From the NCBI GenBank assembly GCA_963751695.1, contig CAVVVP010000002.1, positions 62,001 to 126,000 of the forward strand: a stretch of 64,000 nt of DNA, written 5' to 3'. Each line of letters begins with the position of its first letter. The stretch's first letter is position 1. A model generated the notes under the pieces. That model was given only the letters and a program-made list of their open reading frames with translations, was not told the origin of the DNA and did no database searches. The translations under genes and the position numbers were made by a program. Below are positions 35,484-45,135 of the stretch, piece after piece. This DNA comes from SZUA-22 sp963751695. GTDB lineage: Bacteria > Bacteroidota > Ignavibacteria > Ignavibacteriales > Melioribacteraceae.

Positions 35484-37562
35484 ATGGCTGATTCTGGATT
35501 GATTACTATATCGTTAATTATTCTATTTCTTCCTCTCCTTGGATTTACGACGGTTCTTCTGTGGGGAAAGAAATTTGAAAAATTATTTTGGTTTGAAGTT
35601 GGTATAATGGTTTCTTCCCTACTTCTTTCAATCTATGCTGGATTCATAAAGCTTGGATCATTTGTCGATACAAATATCCTTACTAACATCACGTGGATGG
35701 ATTTTGGAAATGTTTCCGGGATTGGTCATCTCATTATAGATCTCGGAATCAAGATAGATAATTTAACAGTAGTAATGCTCTTTGTTGTTAACCTTATTAG
35801 TGCCTTGGTGCACATATTCTCAATAGAATATATGAAGGGTGACAAAAGGTTTTCTAGATATTTTGCTTATCTAGGAATCTTTACTTTCTCAATGCTCGGT
35901 ATTGTACTAACAGATAATTTACTGATGATGTACATATTCTGGGAATTGGTCGGACTTTCATCATATCTTTTAATTGGCTTCTGGTACGAGAAAAAATCTG
36001 CATCAGATGCTGGCATGAAAGCATTCCTTACTAACCGCATTGGCGATATCGGAATGTTTATTGGCATTCTTATTTTGTTTACGAATTATCATACATTCAG
36101 TTTCGATGAGATATTCCATCAGATTTCTATTGGAAATATTCCATTTGGAAACAATGCTTGGTTAACTGCTGCTGGAATATTAGTTTTTATGGGTGCAGTT
36201 GGAAAATCTGCGCAAGTACCATTGCATGTTTGGCTCCCAGATGCTATGGAAGGTCCTACACCAGTTAGTGCTCTCATCCATGCTGCTACAATGGTAGCTG
36301 CTGGTGTTTATTTAGTTGCTAGAATTTTTGCGTTGCTTACTGCAGATGCAATGCTAGTAATTGCAGTAATTGGCGCTGCTACAGCATTTTTTGCAGCAAC
36401 AATAGCTTTCACTCAGAATGATATTAAGAAAGTTTTAGCTTATTCTACTGTTAGTCAGTTGGGATACATGATAATGTCGCTTGGAGTTGGAGCGTATACT
36501 TTTGCATTATTCCATCTCGTAACACATGCATTTTTTAAAGGTTTATTATTTCTTGGCTCAGGCTCGGTTATCCATGCAATGCACCATGAACAAGACATCC
36601 AGAATATGGGTGGTCTCAGAAAGAAAATGCCAATCACTTATTATACTTTTTTAGTTGCTACCTTAGCGATTTCGGGTGTCCCACTCACTTCAGGCTTTTT
36701 AAGTAAAGATGGTTTGCTTGCAGGTACATGGGCGTTTGGAAGTCTGACTGGTCATTGGCTCATTCCAATATTTGCTTTTGGAGTAGCATTGATGACTGCA
36801 TTTTATATGTTCAGATTAGTAATTTTAACATTTCACGGTGAACCAAGAAATAAAGAAAAATACGATCATGCACACGAGTCTCCATTTGTAATGGCAATGC
36901 CGCTTGTTGTTCTCGCAGTACTCTCTATTTTCTTCTGGTACACTCCTAATCCGATTTCTCCCCAGGATGGCTGGTTCTACAATTGGATTGAAACTCCGGC
37001 AACTGTAGTACCTCAAGAAGCTAGATTTGATTTTATGAAATCTTCTAGTGAAACTATATCTACAAATGTTGTTCATTCTGAAGTCTATGAAGAAGCAATG
37101 CATCATGTTCATTATCCGGCAATGATACTTTCTATTGTTTTAGGAGGTCTTGGAATATTACTAGCATTTCTATTCTATCAGTGGAAAAAACTGGATGCAG
37201 ATGCGCTTGCTGAAAAAATTAAACCAATTTACAATCTCTCTCTAAATAAATGGTATGTTGATGAAATATATCAAGCTACATTTATCAATGGATTACTTTC
37301 ATTTAGTAGAATGGTTTCTTGGTTTGATGCAACTATTGTGGATGGAATTGTTAATTACACCGCAACCGTGACAAGGTTTATATCTAGAATTTCTGGATGG
37401 TTTGATACTTACGTTGTTGATGGACTTGTGAATTTTACAGCTTTAATAAATGGATTTGCTGGATTATCACTAAGAAAACTACAAACCGGAAAAGTTCAGA
37501 CGTATATAGTTTATGTAATTTTCTCAGTAATAATATTGTTAATAATTTTTAAACCTTTTTAG
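35484..37562 (+). CDS. nuoL: NADH-quinone oxidoreductase subunit L
   Basis: The 692-residue antiporter-like subunit is the distal proton pump. The proton-antiporter core contains WELVGLSSYLLIGFW (with the key Glu), VGKSAQVPLHVWLPDAMEGP and HLVTHAFFKGLLFLGSGSVI. The long lateral helix and terminal membrane helix that brace the pump arm lie in the last ~150 residues. It starts two bases after nuoK. Confidence 0.97.
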   Translation: MADSGLITISLIILFLPLLGFTTVLLWGKKFEKLFWFEVGIMVSSLLLSIYAGFIKLGSFVDTNILTNITWMDFGNVSGIGHLIIDLGIKIDNLTVVMLFVVNLISALVHIFSIEYMKGDKRFSRYFAYLGIFTFSMLGIVLTDNLLMMYIFWELVGLSSYLLIGFWYEKKSASDAGMKAFLTNRIGDIGMFIGILILFTNYHTFSFDEIFHQISIGNIPFGNNAWLTAAGILVFMGAVGKSAQVPLHVWLPDAMEGPTPVSALIHAATMVAAGVYLVARIFALLTADAMLVIAVIGAATAFFAATIAFTQNDIKKVLAYSTVSQLGYMIMSLGVGAYTFALFHLVTHAFFKGLLFLGSGSVIHAMHHEQDIQNMGGLRKKMPITYYTFLVATLAISGVPLTSGFLSKDGLLAGTWAFGSLTGHWLIPIFAFGVALMTAFYMFRLVILTFHGEPRNKEKYDHAHESPFVMAMPLVVLAVLSIFFWYTPNPISPQDGWFYNWIETPATVVPQEARFDFMKSSSETISTNVVHSEVYEEAMHHVHYPAMILSIVLGGLGILLAFLFYQWKKLDADALAEKIKPIYNLSLNKWYVDEIYQATFINGLLSFSRMVSWFDATIVDGIVNYTATVTRFISRISGWFDTYVVDGLVNFTALINGFAGLSLRKLQTGKVQTYIVYVIFSVIILLIIFKPF

Positions 37563-37601
37563 GATTAATAGGGAATTTTTAAGTAAGGGAATAAATAAAT
37601 T

Positions 37602-39185
37602 ATGCTTGGTTTTCCAATACTAACATTTATAGTATTCATTCCAATTGTTGGAATGCTTGTGGTTCTGTTGCTGCCAAAAGAAAATGAGAAAGGGATTAAG
37701 TATACATCTCTTATCTTCACTTTTTTGCAGTTAATATTAGCCGCAATATTGATGCTAAACTTTAATTATTCTGCCCCGGGTATCTCTGATCTAAATACAT
37801 TCCAGTTTGTTGAGAATGTAAGATGGATTCAGGTAGACAATGTTGCTTTACTTGGCACAATTAAGATAGATTATTTAATTGGTGTCGATGGATTAAGCGC
37901 ACCATTGATTTTACTCTCGGCAATAATATTTTTCATCGCTGCAATATCATCCTGGTCGATATCAAAATCTCCTAAAGGCTATTTTGCAATGTTTCTGCTT
38001 CTTGACGCTGCCACTCTAGGTGTTTTTGTATCACTCGATTTCTTCCTCTTCTTTGTATTCTGGGAAGTTATGCTGTTGCCAATGTACTTCTTAATTGGAA
38101 TTTGGGGTGGTCCAAGAAAAGAATATGCAGCTATTAAGTTTTTTATCTACACCATGCTGGGTGGTGTATTTATGCTGATCGTTATGATTGGTCTATATTT
38201 TAGTGCTACTGATGCTTTACCAGATGGAACCCAAGCTTATACATTTAACCTTATCACACTGATGAATCCAAGCAACTATTTAAGCGATGGAATTCTTTCT
38301 CCTCTTAATCCTAATAATCTCAGGTTTATAGCGTACATCGGTCTGTTCATTGCATTTGCTGTAAAAATACCAATGTTTCCTTTCCATACTTGGTTACCTG
38401 ATGCTCATGTGGAAGCTCCAACGCCAATCAGTGTTATTCTAGCCGGGGTCCTTTTGAAACTAGGAACTTATGGAATTTTAAGAATAAGCTTTACTGTTTT
38501 TCCAGATGTAACAAGAGATTTGATGTGGTACATTGCACTCTTTGGAATGATAAATATTATCTATGGTGCTCTCGCTGCAATGGCACAAAAGGATTATAAG
38601 AAATTGATCGCTTATTCTTCAATTTCACATATGGGGTATGTTCTGCTCGGAATGGCTTCCCTTTCTACCACAGGAATAAACGGTGCTGTGTTGCAGATGT
38701 TTAATCATGGTACAATAACAGCTATGCTCTTCCTTATTGTGGGAGTACTGTATGACCGAACACACACCAGAGGATTAAATGATTTTGGGGGGCTCGCAAA
38801 TCAGATGCCTGTCTATACTGGATTTGTCACAGTAGCTTTCTTTGCTGCCATTGGTCTTCCTGGTTTAAGTGGATGGATATCCGAAGCACTAGTTTTTGTT
38901 GGTGCGTTTGGAGTTGATTCTATCAGAACTTTAACAATGATCTCAATGTTGGGAATTCTCCTTGGTGCGGGTTACATGTTATGGACAATGCAGCGAGTTT
39001 ATCTTGGAACAGTTCCAGAAAAATGGAAAGAGCTAAAAGATATTGATGGGCGAGAATTGGCAATGTTTATCCCATTGACCGTAATTATTATTTTGATAGG
39101 AGTTTATCCATCAATAATGTTAGATACTATGACAAGTTCTGTTAATTCACTTGTCGATTTTATTTCAAGTACACTAGTTAAATAA
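37602..39185 (+). CDS. nuoM: NADH-quinone oxidoreductase subunit M
   Basis: The 527-residue antiporter-like subunit has fourteen or so helices. Key motifs: FWEVMLLPMYFLIGIWGG with the channel Glu, KIPMFPFHTWLPDAHVEAP, and KDYKKLIAYSSISHMGYVLLG. It lies 39 bases after nuoL in the same operon. Confidence 0.97.
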   Translation: MLGFPILTFIVFIPIVGMLVVLLLPKENEKGIKYTSLIFTFLQLILAAILMLNFNYSAPGISDLNTFQFVENVRWIQVDNVALLGTIKIDYLIGVDGLSAPLILLSAIIFFIAAISSWSISKSPKGYFAMFLLLDAATLGVFVSLDFFLFFVFWEVMLLPMYFLIGIWGGPRKEYAAIKFFIYTMLGGVFMLIVMIGLYFSATDALPDGTQAYTFNLITLMNPSNYLSDGILSPLNPNNLRFIAYIGLFIAFAVKIPMFPFHTWLPDAHVEAPTPISVILAGVLLKLGTYGILRISFTVFPDVTRDLMWYIALFGMINIIYGALAAMAQKDYKKLIAYSSISHMGYVLLGMASLSTTGINGAVLQMFNHGTITAMLFLIVGVLYDRTHTRGLNDFGGLANQMPVYTGFVTVAFFAAIGLPGLSGWISEALVFVGAFGVDSIRTLTMISMLGILLGAGYMLWTMQRVYLGTVPEKWKELKDIDGRELAMFIPLTVIIILIGVYPSIMLDTMTSSVNSLVDFISSTLVK

Positions 39186-39206
39186 TTGTTGAGCTTATAA
39201 CTTAAT

Positions 39207-40709
39207 ATGGATCTTACAACTTTATATTCTAATTTGAGTTTTATCATACCAGAAATCTCTGTTGCGATCTTCCTAATGATTATTGTAGGTTTAGATTTAA
39301 TCTTTAAAAATGATAAAAGCTATATCCCTTATGTTGCATTAGCTGGACTATTGATAACAGGTTATCTTCTTCTTTGCCAGCAAGGAACATCGGAGAGTGC
39401 TTTTAGTCTATCATCTAGTAATACTGGTATGGTTGCAGTTGATCCATTTAGTTTCTACTTCAAACTTTTGATAATAGTTTCTTCTATTTTGGTTGTATTC
39501 TTTTCAATTTCTTCCAAAGATATTAAAGATGTTTTTAACCGACAAGGTGAGTACTATGCCTTAATGTTCGGGATGATACTTGGAATGATGTTGATGGTTT
39601 CAGCGGTTGATCTTATCTTGATCTATCTATCGATAGAACTACTATCGCTATCTTCGTATGTTTTAGCTGGATTTACCAAGCTAAGAGAGAGAAGTAGTGA
39701 AGCATCATTAAAGTACATTATATATGGTTCTGCAGCATCTGGCTTGATGTTGTTTGGAATTTCGATATTATATGGTCTTACAGGCCAAACAAACATTTTT
39801 GAGATAAATCAAATTATCCAATCAACAGAAATTAGTCTATTTACATTATCACTATCTATCATACTGATTTTTGTCGGATTAGGTTTTAAGATTTCTGCAG
39901 TACCTTTCCATTTCTGGACTCCAGACATTTATGAAGGAGCCCCGATTGCAATTACAGCCTATTTATCAGTTGCAAGTAAAGCAGCTGCGTTTGGTATTTT
40001 AATCAGATTTATCAGAGTAACTTTTGTACATTCAGTCGATAGTAATGGGTTTTGGAATTTAATCACGATATTTGATTGGCAGACACTCTTAGTTCTAATT
40101 GCACTATTCACGATGACCCTTGGAAATCTTACTGCATTATGGCAGAACAATTTGAAACGCCTTCTTGCATATAGCAGTATCGCTCATGCGGGTTATTTGT
40201 TATTAGGTTTAGCTGCTCTTTCTCAAGCTGGAATTACAGCAATAATGCTTTACTTCATGGCTTACTTAATAATGAATTTAGGTGCGTTTTATGTGGTGAT
40301 GTTGATTTCAGATAATTTAGGTACCGAAGATATCGATGGACTTGATGGACTTGGATTCAGTTCTCCGCTTCTTGCTGTTCCCCTAAGTATCTTCTTCATT
40401 GCACTAGCAGGGATACCTCCTACATTTGGCTTCATTGCAAAATTCAATTTGTTTGCTGCAATTATCGATGCTAATTTAATAACAGCTGTTGTAATAGCAT
40501 TATTAAATACAGTTGTTTCTGTATATTATTATGCTCGAATCTTCAAGCATCTATACTTTTCAAAAACTGAAGATCCTCAAAAACTCCATATTTCAAGAGC
40601 ACAAACCACATTAGTAATATTCCTAACTGTTCTTATCGTATTATTTGGAATTGTGTTTCAACCCTTAATCGAATTTGTGAAAAACAACTCAGTTTTCATA
40701 ACATTTTAA
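39207..40709 (+). CDS. nuoN: NADH-quinone oxidoreductase subunit N
   Basis: The 500-residue antiporter-like subunit is the last gene of the operon. Motifs: IYLSIELLSLSSYVLAGF, KISAVPFHFWTPDIYEGAP and NLKRLLAYSSIAHAGYLLLG. An AT-only hairpin follows 28 bases after the stop. With this gene the complex has all seven membrane subunits and NuoB, C, D and I, but none of NuoE, F or G. Confidence 0.97.
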   Translation: MDLTTLYSNLSFIIPEISVAIFLMIIVGLDLIFKNDKSYIPYVALAGLLITGYLLLCQQGTSESAFSLSSSNTGMVAVDPFSFYFKLLIIVSSILVVFFSISSKDIKDVFNRQGEYYALMFGMILGMMLMVSAVDLILIYLSIELLSLSSYVLAGFTKLRERSSEASLKYIIYGSAASGLMLFGISILYGLTGQTNIFEINQIIQSTEISLFTLSLSIILIFVGLGFKISAVPFHFWTPDIYEGAPIAITAYLSVASKAAAFGILIRFIRVTFVHSVDSNGFWNLITIFDWQTLLVLIALFTMTLGNLTALWQNNLKRLLAYSSIAHAGYLLLGLAALSQAGITAIMLYFMAYLIMNLGAFYVVMLISDNLGTEDIDGLDGLGFSSPLLAVPLSIFFIALAGIPPTFGFIAKFNLFAAIIDANLITAVVIALLNTVVSVYYYARIFKHLYFSKTEDPQKLHISRAQTTLVIFLTVLIVLFGIVFQPLIEFVKNNSVFITF

Positions 40710-40737
40710 CACTAACTAAGCAAATATTTCTTAAGAC

Positions 40738-40758
40738 ATTATAAAATATTTTTATAAT
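40738..40758 (+). terminator. weak AT-only hairpin after nuoN
   Basis: ATTATAAAA and TTTTATAAT form a 9-bp stem with a three-base loop, 29 bases after the nuoN stop. It has no GC pair, so it may end the nuo transcript only partly. Confidence 0.35.
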
Positions 40759-40829
40759 ACCATATATCTTATTTTCTTTTTTAATGCTTCCCTTTTTCTT
40801 ATATTGACTTTTAAATAAGTTAAATAAAG

Positions 40830-41147
40830 ATGGCGGATAAAATGGATTACCTTGGAGAATTACAAACAAATAAAGATATTTTCTTAAAATTTATGTCTGA
40901 GCGTTACAAGATTTTTACTCATTCAAATCTTTTTTTACGCGACATTCAATTTGCAATAAAGTTTTATTTTGAAAGAAAAAATAAATCTCTTAAGTATCCA
41001 GAGGCTGAAAAGTTAGCATTTCAATTTACAGACTTCCTTGTTCAACAAAGCGACTTATCTATAATTGATAGTCGAACTTGGAAAGTACTATTTTCTTTTG
41101 ATCATCCGGTGGTTGAGAAAGAAACTCTCAAAAACGCAGAAGTTTAA
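40830..41147 (+). CDS. small conserved-looking protein of unknown function upstream of sodA
   Basis: I do not recognise this 105-residue protein. It is charged, mostly helical and without a signal peptide or membrane segment; aromatic residues are frequent (IQFAIKFYFERKN, FQFTDFLVQQSDL). It lies 34 bases upstream of sodA on the same strand and 120 bases after the nuo operon, so it is probably cotranscribed with sodA. Base use and frame openness are like those of the neighbours, which supports a real gene. Confidence 0.65.
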   Translation: MADKMDYLGELQTNKDIFLKFMSERYKIFTHSNLFLRDIQFAIKFYFERKNKSLKYPEAEKLAFQFTDFLVQQSDLSIIDSRTWKVLFSFDHPVVEKETLKNAEV

Positions 41148-41181
41148 ACTAATTTAATTATTAAAATGAAAGGATATAATT

Positions 41182-41790
41182 ATGAGCACATTTAATTTAC
41201 CAGATCTTCCATATGGCTTCGACGCTTTAGAACCATATATCGATGCACAGACAATGGAGATCCATCACGGAAAACATCATGCAGCGTATGTTGCTAAACT
41301 TATTGGAGCTATTGAAAACACAGAACATGCAGATAAATCATTAGAAGAACTTATGGCATCTATTTCTACTCTTTCGCCAGCAGTCAGAAATAATGGTGGA
41401 GGACACTACAACCATTCTTTATTCTGGACAATTATGGGTTCTCAGCATGGACAAAAACCAAATAGTAATTTAGAATCAGCCATTATCGAAGCATTCGGTT
41501 CATTCGATTCGTTTAAGAACGAATTTTCAAATGCAGCAGCAACTAGATTTGGTTCTGGTTGGGCTTGGCTTATTGTTGCTGATGGAAAATTAAAAGTAAC
41601 TTCAACACCAAACCAAGACAATCCAATTATGGACGTTGCAGAAGTTAAAGGTACTCCAATTCTTGGTCTAGATGTTTGGGAGCACGCATATTATCTTAAA
41701 TATCAAAATAGAAGACCTGAATATATTGAGAATTTCTTTAACGTTATAAACTGGGATGAAGTTTCTAGCAGATATGAAGCTGCAAAATAG
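41182..41790 (+). CDS. sodA: superoxide dismutase, Mn/Fe family
   Basis: The 202-residue enzyme disproportionates superoxide. Metal ligands are H28 (MEIHHGKHHAAYV), H78 (GGGHYNHSLFW), D164 and H168 (DVWEHAYYLKYQNRR). A Gln in STPNQDNP (Q145) and the NNGGGHYNH sequence are pattern features of Mn-type enzymes, so manganese or cambialistic use is likely, though metal choice cannot be proven from sequence. AAGGA lies 7 bases before the ATG. No signal peptide, so cytoplasmic. Confidence 0.95.
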   Translation: MSTFNLPDLPYGFDALEPYIDAQTMEIHHGKHHAAYVAKLIGAIENTEHADKSLEELMASISTLSPAVRNNGGGHYNHSLFWTIMGSQHGQKPNSNLESAIIEAFGSFDSFKNEFSNAAATRFGSGWAWLIVADGKLKVTSTPNQDNPIMDVAEVKGTPILGLDVWEHAYYLKYQNRRPEYIENFFNVINWDEVSSRYEAAK

Positions 41791-41916
41791 TAGCTTATGA
41801 TTATTTGAACATAAATCATATTTAATGTCTAGTTAGTTTCTTAAATTACTTTAGTATCTTTATTTAGAACAATGCGTTAGATTAAATTAAATAAAGTTAA
41901 AAGAGAAATTATTATT

Positions 41917-41942
41917 CAGTACTTATTACTGAATAAGTACTG
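41917..41942 (+). terminator. hairpin downstream of sodA
   Basis: CAGTACTTATT and AATAAGTACTG form an 11-bp stem with an ACTG loop, followed by TAATTTTAG. It probably ends the sodA transcript. Confidence 0.55.
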
Positions 41943-41958
41943 TAATTTTAGTAAATAA

Positions 41959-41986
41959 AAAGGGGAGCATTATCATGCTCCCCTTT
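41959..41986 (-). terminator. strong terminator of the atpDC transcript
   Basis: AAAGGGGAGCAT and ATGCTCCCCTTT form a 12-bp stem with a TATC loop (+ strand). Read leftward it lies 35 bases after the atpC stop and is followed by TTTTTATTTAC, the T tract expected of a rho-independent terminator. Confidence 0.85.
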
Positions 41987-42021
41987 AATTCTGGATAATT
42001 TTATGCTCCGAGATATGGATT

Positions 42022-42432
42022 CTACAACTTTTTAGCTAACTTTAATCTATTAATTGCTCTTCTTAAGGACAATTCAGCTCTAAATAAATCAAATTTTTCT
42101 TCTTTTATTTCCTTTGATTTACGTTTTTTTGCTCGATCTAATGCACTTTCAGCGCGAGAAACATCGATCTCTTCGGGAGTTTCAAATGTTTCCGCTAACA
42201 CAATGACTTTGTTATTAATTAATTCTACAGTACCACCACTTGTGGCATATTTTTTAATTTCTCCATCCTCATCTTCGATCTTAATTTGTCCAATTTCAAA
42301 TGAACTAATTAAAGGAGCATGGTTATAAAGAACTTGGAAACTACCTTTTGTTCCTGGAATAGTTATGGATTTAACATTTCCTTCAAAGGCAGTCTTAGAT
42401 GGAGTTACAATATCTACATGAAATATATTCAT
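42022..42432 (-). CDS. atpC: ATP synthase F1 subunit epsilon
   Basis: The 136-residue subunit couples and regulates rotation. The N-terminal beta-barrel shows FHVDIVTPSKTAFEG and GSFQVLYNHAPLISSF, and the C-terminal helical hairpin (SRAESALDRAKKRK, RAINRLKLAKKL) is complete. Its ATG overlaps the atpD stop (TAATG). Confidence 0.95.
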   Translation of the reverse strand: MNIFHVDIVTPSKTAFEGNVKSITIPGTKGSFQVLYNHAPLISSFEIGQIKIEDEDGEIKKYATSGGTVELINNKVIVLAETFETPEEIDVSRAESALDRAKKRKSKEIKEEKFDLFRAELSLRRAINRLKLAKKL

Positions 42433-43844
42433 TATTCTGATAGCTTCTTAGCTTTTTCAACAGCCTCTTCTATAGTTCCAACGTACATAAATGCTGCTTC
42501 TGGAAGATCATCATATTTACCATCTAGAATCTCTTTAAATCCTTTAATTGTATCCTCGAGCTTCACATATTTTCCTGCTGTTCCAGTGAATTGTTCTGCA
42601 ACATGGAAAGGTTGACTAAAGAATCTTTGAATTCTTCTTGCTCGCCGCACAACTTGTTTATCCTCTTCAGATAATTCATCCATACCCATTATGTTTATAA
42701 TATCTTGAAGATCGTTATACGACTGAAGTGTTTCAATTACTCTTTGAGCAACATTATAATGATCCTGTCCGACTATACCTGGATCAAGAATTCTGGATGT
42801 TGATTCTAGCGGATCAACGGCTGGATAAATACCTAACTCTGTTATTTGCCGAGAAAGAACCGTAGTAGCATCTAAATGAGCAAAAGTTGTTGCCGGAGCA
42901 GGATCAGTCAAGTCATCTGCGGGCACATAAATAGCTTGCACCGATGTAATAGATCCTTTGTCAGTAGAAGTAATCCTTTCTTGAAGCTCACCCATTTCAG
43001 AAGCTAAGTTTGGTTGATAACCCACAGCTGAAGGCATACGTCCTAGAAGCGCACTAACTTCTGAACCAGCTTGAGTAAATCTAAATATATTGTCGATAAA
43101 TAAAAGTACATCTCTTTCCTCGACATCTCGAAAATATTCTGCTATGGTTAATCCTGTAAGGCCAACTCTCAATCTCGCTCCAGGAGGTTCATTCATCTGG
43201 CCAAATACCAATGCTGTTTTATCTAACACTCCAGATTCCTTCATCTCCATCCACAGGTCGTTACCCTCACGAGTTCTTTCTCCAACACCCGAGAAAACAG
43301 AGTATCCGCCATGCTGTTTTGCAATATTATGGATTAACTCTTGAATGATAACCGTTTTACCAACCCCTGCACCACCAAATAGACCGGTTTTGCCACCCTT
43401 AGAATAAGGTTCTATCAGATCAATCACTTTAATACCAGTCTCAAATATTTCTTGTTTGGTTGTTAGGTTTTCAAATTTAGGTGCATGACGATGAATAGTG
43501 TATCGTGTTTCAGATTCAATTTCTCCTAATCCATCAATACCCTCACCAAGTACAGAAATAAGCCTTCCTAATGTCCCTGGCCCAACTGGTATCGAAATAG
43601 GTGCACCAGTATTAATTGCTTTCATACCTCTGACAAGACCATCAGTAGTGTCCATAGCAATTGTTCTTACTCGATTTTCACCAAGGTGCTGCTGAACTTC
43701 TACTGTTAATTCTTCTTCCTTTCCTTCAAGTGAGGTTCGTGGAATTTTAATTGCGTTAAATATTTCTGGGAGGTGTCCATCTTCAAAATCTATATCAACA
43801 ACAGGTCCAATTACTTGAACAATTTCTCCATCACGCGATGCCAT
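42432..43844 (-). CDS. atpD: ATP synthase F1 subunit beta
   Basis: The 470-residue catalytic subunit has Walker A GGAGVGKTVII, the catalytic Glu in GERTREGNDLW, Walker B VLLFIDNIFRF and the DELSEED-like loop written DELSEEDKQVV. AGGGTG precedes the ATG. Only atpD and atpC are here; the rest of F1 and Fo must lie elsewhere, as is usual in Chlorobiota and relatives. A TTAAGTT/AACTTAA hairpin lies about 24-41 bases upstream of the start. Confidence 0.97.
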   Translation of the reverse strand: MASRDGEIVQVIGPVVDIDFEDGHLPEIFNAIKIPRTSLEGKEEELTVEVQQHLGENRVRTIAMDTTDGLVRGMKAINTGAPISIPVGPGTLGRLISVLGEGIDGLGEIESETRYTIHRHAPKFENLTTKQEIFETGIKVIDLIEPYSKGGKTGLFGGAGVGKTVIIQELIHNIAKQHGGYSVFSGVGERTREGNDLWMEMKESGVLDKTALVFGQMNEPPGARLRVGLTGLTIAEYFRDVEERDVLLFIDNIFRFTQAGSEVSALLGRMPSAVGYQPNLASEMGELQERITSTDKGSITSVQAIYVPADDLTDPAPATTFAHLDATTVLSRQITELGIYPAVDPLESTSRILDPGIVGQDHYNVAQRVIETLQSYNDLQDIINIMGMDELSEEDKQVVRRARRIQRFFSQPFHVAEQFTGTAGKYVKLEDTIKGFKEILDGKYDDLPEAAFMYVGTIEEAVEKAKKLSE

Positions 43845-43939
43845 TTTTCACCCTTTAAAAAATTTAATTAAGTTTTTTAACTTAAGTATAAAAACATTTT
43901 TTATCAATAATTGATCACTTTTAGATGTTTTTATTTCTG

Positions 43940-45010
43940 CTATTTCGAACCATTTTCAACTGTGTTTTCTCTCATATTGTAATAATTCTCATCAAAATTA
44001 TCTGAGATTATTTTCTTCATTTCTTTTCTATCGGCTTTACCATTCTTAATATTATTTCTAATACTTTGATAATCCAATTTATCGAAATCAGCATTACGAA
44101 TATTAAAATTTTCAATGGATTCTTGAATACAATCTTGAGAACAAAATCCAAGATACTTTTTATACTCTTTAGGCAAGGCTATGAACTGTTTATTACAATC
44201 TCCATATCTACAATTGAACATAATTTCAGCAGGGGCTCCTGTGTAGTGACACTTACCTATAACCGTATGTGTTCTTGAATCTCCTATATATGTTGAGACT
44301 CTGTCATCAAATGTGTAAAGATTTCCCAACCAGTTACCGTCATTGTGAAGATTTGTATACTTAATTACTCCCCCATCTAGCTGTTTTACTTCCTTCATTC
44401 CGGAGTTTTCTAAAAGTACTGCTAACTTTTCACATCGAATACCGCCCGTACAATACATTATTACATTTTTATCACCCGCTTTTTTTCTGTAATCGGAGAT
44501 AAAATTTTCAGTTTCTCTAAAAGACATAGTTCCGGCAGGAAGTGCATTTTTGAAATGACCTAGTTCATATTCATAGTTATTTCTCATATCCAAAATTAAA
44601 TAATCAGAAGTGTTTTCATCATCTAATATCTTCTTGAATTTCTCCGTTGATATTTTATACTTTGATTTTTCTATTTCGGAGGTTTTAAATATCTCTCCCA
44701 AGACAACAATTTCCTTTTTATATCTTACTATCATCTTAGGAAATTGATGACTGGTTATTTGAGTAGATTTTTCTTCAATATCGGGTATATCTTTGAATAA
44801 TGGATGGGCATCGAAGTAAAGCAATAAGGCCTGTTTTTGTCCATCATTTACAGAACACTGTGCATTGATCCCTTCTTCACCAATATAGATTCTCCCCTTC
44901 ATACCAATTTGAGTACAAAAAAGTTTAAGTTTTTTAACTTCCGATTTTGCATCTGGAACTTGGACAAATTTATAAAATGCTAATAAATGATAATTTATTT
45001 TTGTGCTCAT
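43940..45010 (-). CDS. trhO: tRNA uridine(34) hydroxylase TrhO (rhodanese family)
   Basis: The 356-residue enzyme hydroxylates uridine 34 of certain tRNAs using oxygen, the first step to carboxymethoxyuridine-type bases. An N-terminal acylphosphatase-like domain (GRIYIGEEGINAQCS) is followed by a rhodanese domain with the active-site loop CTGGIRC (C187) and a C-terminal Cys-rich tail (CHYTGAPAEIMFNCRYGDCNKQF, quoted in part) that probably binds zinc. It was long annotated as YceA/YbfQ. Confidence 0.9.
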   Translation of the reverse strand: MSTKINYHLLAFYKFVQVPDAKSEVKKLKLFCTQIGMKGRIYIGEEGINAQCSVNDGQKQALLLYFDAHPLFKDIPDIEEKSTQITSHQFPKMIVRYKKEIVVLGEIFKTSEIEKSKYKISTEKFKKILDDENTSDYLILDMRNNYEYELGHFKNALPAGTMSFRETENFISDYRKKAGDKNVIMYCTGGIRCEKLAVLLENSGMKEVKQLDGGVIKYTNLHNDGNWLGNLYTFDDRVSTYIGDSRTHTVIGKCHYTGAPAEIMFNCRYGDCNKQFIALPKEYKKYLGFCSQDCIQESIENFNIRNADFDKLDYQSIRNNIKNGKADRKEMKKIISDNFDENYYNMRENTVENGSK

Positions 45011-45135
45011 GTTTCTTCACTAATGTTCAATGTAAAAAATCGAATGGTAATAATATGTACTGTCTTATTTATTTCAAAGTAAAATTTTTCCCAAAGTTAC
45101 GGAAAATGTTCAAGATGATTTTTTAAGGAACTCTG

